A DNA stretch of 12,628 bases from Chrysochromulina parva (Eukaryota; Haptophyta; Prymnesiales; Chrysochromulinaceae), in contig PJAB01001724.1 in NCBI GenBank assembly GCA_002887195.1, positions 1 to 12,628 of the forward strand, given 5' to 3'. The translations under genes and the position numbers were made by a program. Below are positions 10,676 to 12,628 of this stretch, in pieces. The notes under the pieces were generated by a model. The model was given only the letters and a program-made list of their open reading frames with translations. It did not search any database and was not told where the DNA came from. Each line of letters starts with the position of its first letter. Position 1 is the stretch's first letter.

Positions 10676-12628
10676 TCACGCGTTCAACTCGGCCTCAAAC
10701 TCGGCGTAGAAATTGGCTACATCAACCTCCGGCAGCACCGAGCCGATGAAGTCTTCATCCAGACGTGGTATCACGACAGGGGCGGCGCCCCCTATGCTCC
10801 GAGAGGCTCCCTGGGCCTCGAATGCATGCAAGGCGCCCCCTATGCTCCGAGAGGCTCCCTGGACCTCGAATGCATGCAAGGCGCCCTTGAATGAGGTTTC
10901 GTCCTTAGTTTCAGTGGGGGTTGCAAGGGTGGCAGATGCGACGGGGAGCGAGTCGAGCTCCGTCAAAGTGGCTGGCTTGGCTTCGAGCTTGAAGCCCGAA
11001 GGCGAGGGCGGAGGTGGCTCGTCGACGGGGCGTCGGGCCCGAGAGGACGGTAGAGGAGCATCTGCCGCACTCGCCTTCGGAAGCGAGGACGAAGGAGATT
11101 CTGCAGACCTCGCAGTCGGAGTCAAAGTTGAAGGAGCATCTGGCGCCCTCACCTTCGGAGGCGAAGGTGGAGGAGCATCGTTGCCGTTCAACTCCCTCCA
11201 CAGCGTAATCTGTTCGCCCTGATCCAGCCACATCCTCCGGTCCAGTTGCACATTCTCCGGATGGAGAGTTGCAATCCATGCCTTAAAATTGGCATTGCAG
11301 CCGTTGGCATGCATATAGTCTTTGAGATGCTTCCGCATAACCTCTCGGCACGCTGCCTCGCTGGCTGCAATGGCTGCACTAGGGTTAATGTTGGTCATTT
11401 CGATGTCGATGCTGTGCTTCTTTTGGGCCGCGCGCTCAGCGGCCGCGCCAAACCTTTCCTTCGCACGGCGGATGCGCCGACGCCTAAGAACCACGTACAT
11501 GGCGCATCCGATCGCACAGGCGACGTTCGCAACTCCAGCCAGGATCAGGGCGATCATCAGCAAGGTTGGGGACGATGGCAAGGCGCCATCGAGTGTCAGA
11601 AGCGCTGCCGCCGAATCGCCAACGTTTGGCAGTGGCTGCGGCTCGACGAGCTGAATGGTGGGCGTGCTGAGGACTGTCACTCCAAGCATGGCAGACAGAG
11701 CCGATGCCTGCTGATCCAAGGTATCTTGAACGCGCGAACGGTCTGCACTCGAAATGTAGAAGGACGCGGTGACCGTGAGCGATCCTGACACGATGTTGAG
11801 CGTAATCGCAGAGGGTGCGACTCCACTTGCTTGAGCCAGCTGAAGCGTGAAATTGCTTGCATTGAAGGAGTCGATGGTCTCTGCAACTTGGAAGGTCGCA
11901 AGCAGAGATGGCTCCGTCACAGGCGGTGCGAGAGGCGATGGCACTTGCCACGGCGGCAAGGGCGAGGGCGGAGGAGGGGGCGGGCTTGGTGGAGCTGATG
12001 GTAGCGGCGAGGGTGGCGGAGACGGCTCTGGTGGTGACGGAGATGGCGGAGGCGGGGGCGGCGGAAACGGATCTGGGGAGGGTGGCGACGAGGGCGGAGG
12101 CCGCATCGGTGGCGGTGGGCGTGGCGGCGGAGGCGAGGGCGGCGGCGGCGGTGACGGTGGTGGTGGCCGTGGCGGTGGAGGCGAGGGTGGTGGAGGCGAG
12201 GGCGGCGGTCGTGGCGACGGTGGCGGCGGCCGTGGCGGAGGAGGTGAGGGAGGAGGAGGTGAAGGAGGTGGTGGACTAGGCGGCGGAGGAGATGGGGACG
12301 GCGGCGGTGGCATGGGCGGCGGAAATGAGGGGGGGGGCGGCGATGGAGACGGTGGCCGATGCGGAGGAGGTGAGGGCGGCGGCGGCGGCGGCGGCGGCGA
12401 AGGCTCCGGTGGTGACGGAGATGGCGGAGGCGGGGGCGGCGGAAATGGATCCGGGGAGGGTGGCGACGAGGGTGGAGGGCGTGGCGGCGGAGGCGAAGGC
12501 GGCGGTGGCGGTGACGGTGGTGGTGGGCGTGGCGGTGGAGGCGAGGGTGGTGGAGGCGAGGGCGGCGGTCGTGGCGACGGTGGCGGCGGCCGTGGCGGAG
12601 GAGGTGAGGGAGGAGGAGGTGAAGGAGG
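10676..12628 (-). CDS. Pro-rich (SP)n, SEA-like, single-pass membrane protein (5' end outside window)
   Basis: The frame is open from the right edge (12628) to a stop at 10676: 650 residues with no intron and no N-terminus. In order: about 235 residues of PPPPSPPPP/PPPPRP, like the hydroxyproline-rich shafts of algal wall glycoproteins; a ~90-residue globular domain (about 11908-11640) beginning LLATFQVAETIDSFNASNFT, with NAS and NFT glycosylation sequons and ITLNIVSGSLTVTASFYI, resembling SEA-like extracellular domains common in algae; a membrane helix (LLMIALILAGVANVACAIG, about 11566-11486) followed by the stop-transfer VLRRRRIRR; and a cytoplasmic tail of about 260 residues. The tail has RRMWLDQGEQITLWREL, low-complexity PSSS stretches, a 16-residue duplication, and an acidic end VDVANFYAEFEAELNA. 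Likely a cell-surface protein with an extended wall-embedded ectodomain. Ligand unknown. An ATG at 12313 lies inside the Pro-rich region and is unlikely to be the start. Confidence 0.8.
   Translation of the reverse strand, partial: PPSPPPPSPPPPRPPPPSPRPPPSPPPPSPPPPRPPPPSPPPPPSPPPPRPPPSSPPSPDPFPPPPPPPSPSPPEPSPPPPPPPPSPPPHRPPSPSPPPPSFPPPMPPPPSPSPPPPSPPPPSPPPPSPPPPRPPPPSPRPPPSPPPPSPPPPRPPPPSPPPPPSPPPPRPPPPMRPPPSSPPSPDPFPPPPPPPSPSPPEPSPPPSPLPSAPPSPPPPPPSPLPPWQVPSPLAPPVTEPSLLATFQVAETIDSFNASNFTLQLAQASGVAPSAITLNIVSGSLTVTASFYISSADRSRVQDTLDQQASALSAMLGVTVLSTPTIQLVEPQPLPNVGDSAAALLTLDGALPSSPTLLMIALILAGVANVACAIGCAMYVVLRRRRIRRAKERFGAAAERAAQKKHSIDIEMTNINPSAAIAASEAACREVMRKHLKDYMHANGCNANFKAWIATLHPENVQLDRRMWLDQGEQITLWRELNGNDAPPPSPPKVRAPDAPSTLTPTARSAESPSSSLPKASAADAPLPSSRARRPVDEPPPPSPSGFKLEAKPATLTELDSLPVASATLATPTETKDETSFKGALHAFEVQGASRSIGGALHAFEAQGASRSIGGAAPVVIPRLDEDFIGSVLPEVDVANFYAEFEAELNA
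10784..10879 (-). repeat. 48-bp tandem duplication in the cytoplasmic tail
   Basis: Two copies, 10784-10831 and 10832-10879, differ by one base (GGGCCTC versus GGACCTC). They encode GALHAFEVQGASRSIG and GALHAFEAQGASRSIG. In frame and very recent by identity. Confidence 0.95.
12024..12628 (-). repeat. Large in-frame duplication in the Pro-rich region
   Basis: 12024-12268 is repeated as 12402-12628 with only a few substitutions and an 18-nt deletion in the right copy (offset 378 falling to 360; both multiples of 3). Both copies begin GGCTCYGGTGGTGACGGAG and end GAGGTGAAGGAGG. The right copy touches the window edge, so more copies may follow. Confidence 0.85.

Overview
The window reads as nuclear DNA of a unicellular alga. 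The signs are high GC, genes on both strands with very short intergenic gaps, spliceosomal GT-AG introns, (Ser-Pro)n hydroxyproline-rich glycoprotein sequence, and secreted Cys-rich modules of the CDDGGPGSE / CTDCVDC type, which I associate with haptophytes and related algae. Haptophyte is my best guess; nothing here proves it. There are no bacterial operons, tRNAs, rRNAs, CRISPR arrays or insertion sequences.

Layout. (1) 1-1963, minus strand: 5' part of a secreted Cys-rich, Pro-spaced protein with a clear signal peptide. Its frame stays open to the window edge through a 21-bp (7-codon) tandem repeat. (2) 1964-2274: intergenic, with a 130-bp imperfect inverted repeat that looks like a MITE. 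(3) 2275-3534, minus: a two-exon ornithine cyclodeaminase/mu-crystallin family gene. (4) 3535-3681: compact divergent promoter. (5) 3682-10429, plus: a 14-exon gene whose exons join into one frame of 1475 codons, encoding about seven filamin-type (ABP280) Ig repeats and a long low-complexity tail. (6) 10430-10675: a short convergent gap carrying a decayed copy of part of the last filamin-gene exon. (7) 10676-12628, minus: 3' part of a Pro-rich, SEA-like, single-pass membrane protein gene that enters from beyond the right edge.

The most interesting material is in the introns of the filamin-type gene and of the cyclodeaminase gene. Almost all are built from short tandem arrays whose one shared element is CTGAT/CTAAT/CTCAT, which fits the animal/fungal branch-point pattern CTNAY. 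Several introns also carry near-perfect copies of the neighbouring exon edge. One is a GC-AG intron flanked by a 34-nt duplication. One contains four head-to-tail 56-nt units, each itself beginning GTGATG and ending CAG. Six of the 13 introns end in ATCAG, the reverse complement of CTGAT, so the acceptor can pair with a branch-like motif just upstream. Taken together this looks like recent and perhaps ongoing intron birth and growth by local tandem duplication. The splicing model is inferred from reading-frame and domain continuity only; no transcript data were available.

Functionally the genes look unrelated to one another: two surface or secreted proteins (left and right edges), one amino-acid metabolism enzyme, and one probable structural or adhesion Ig-repeat protein.
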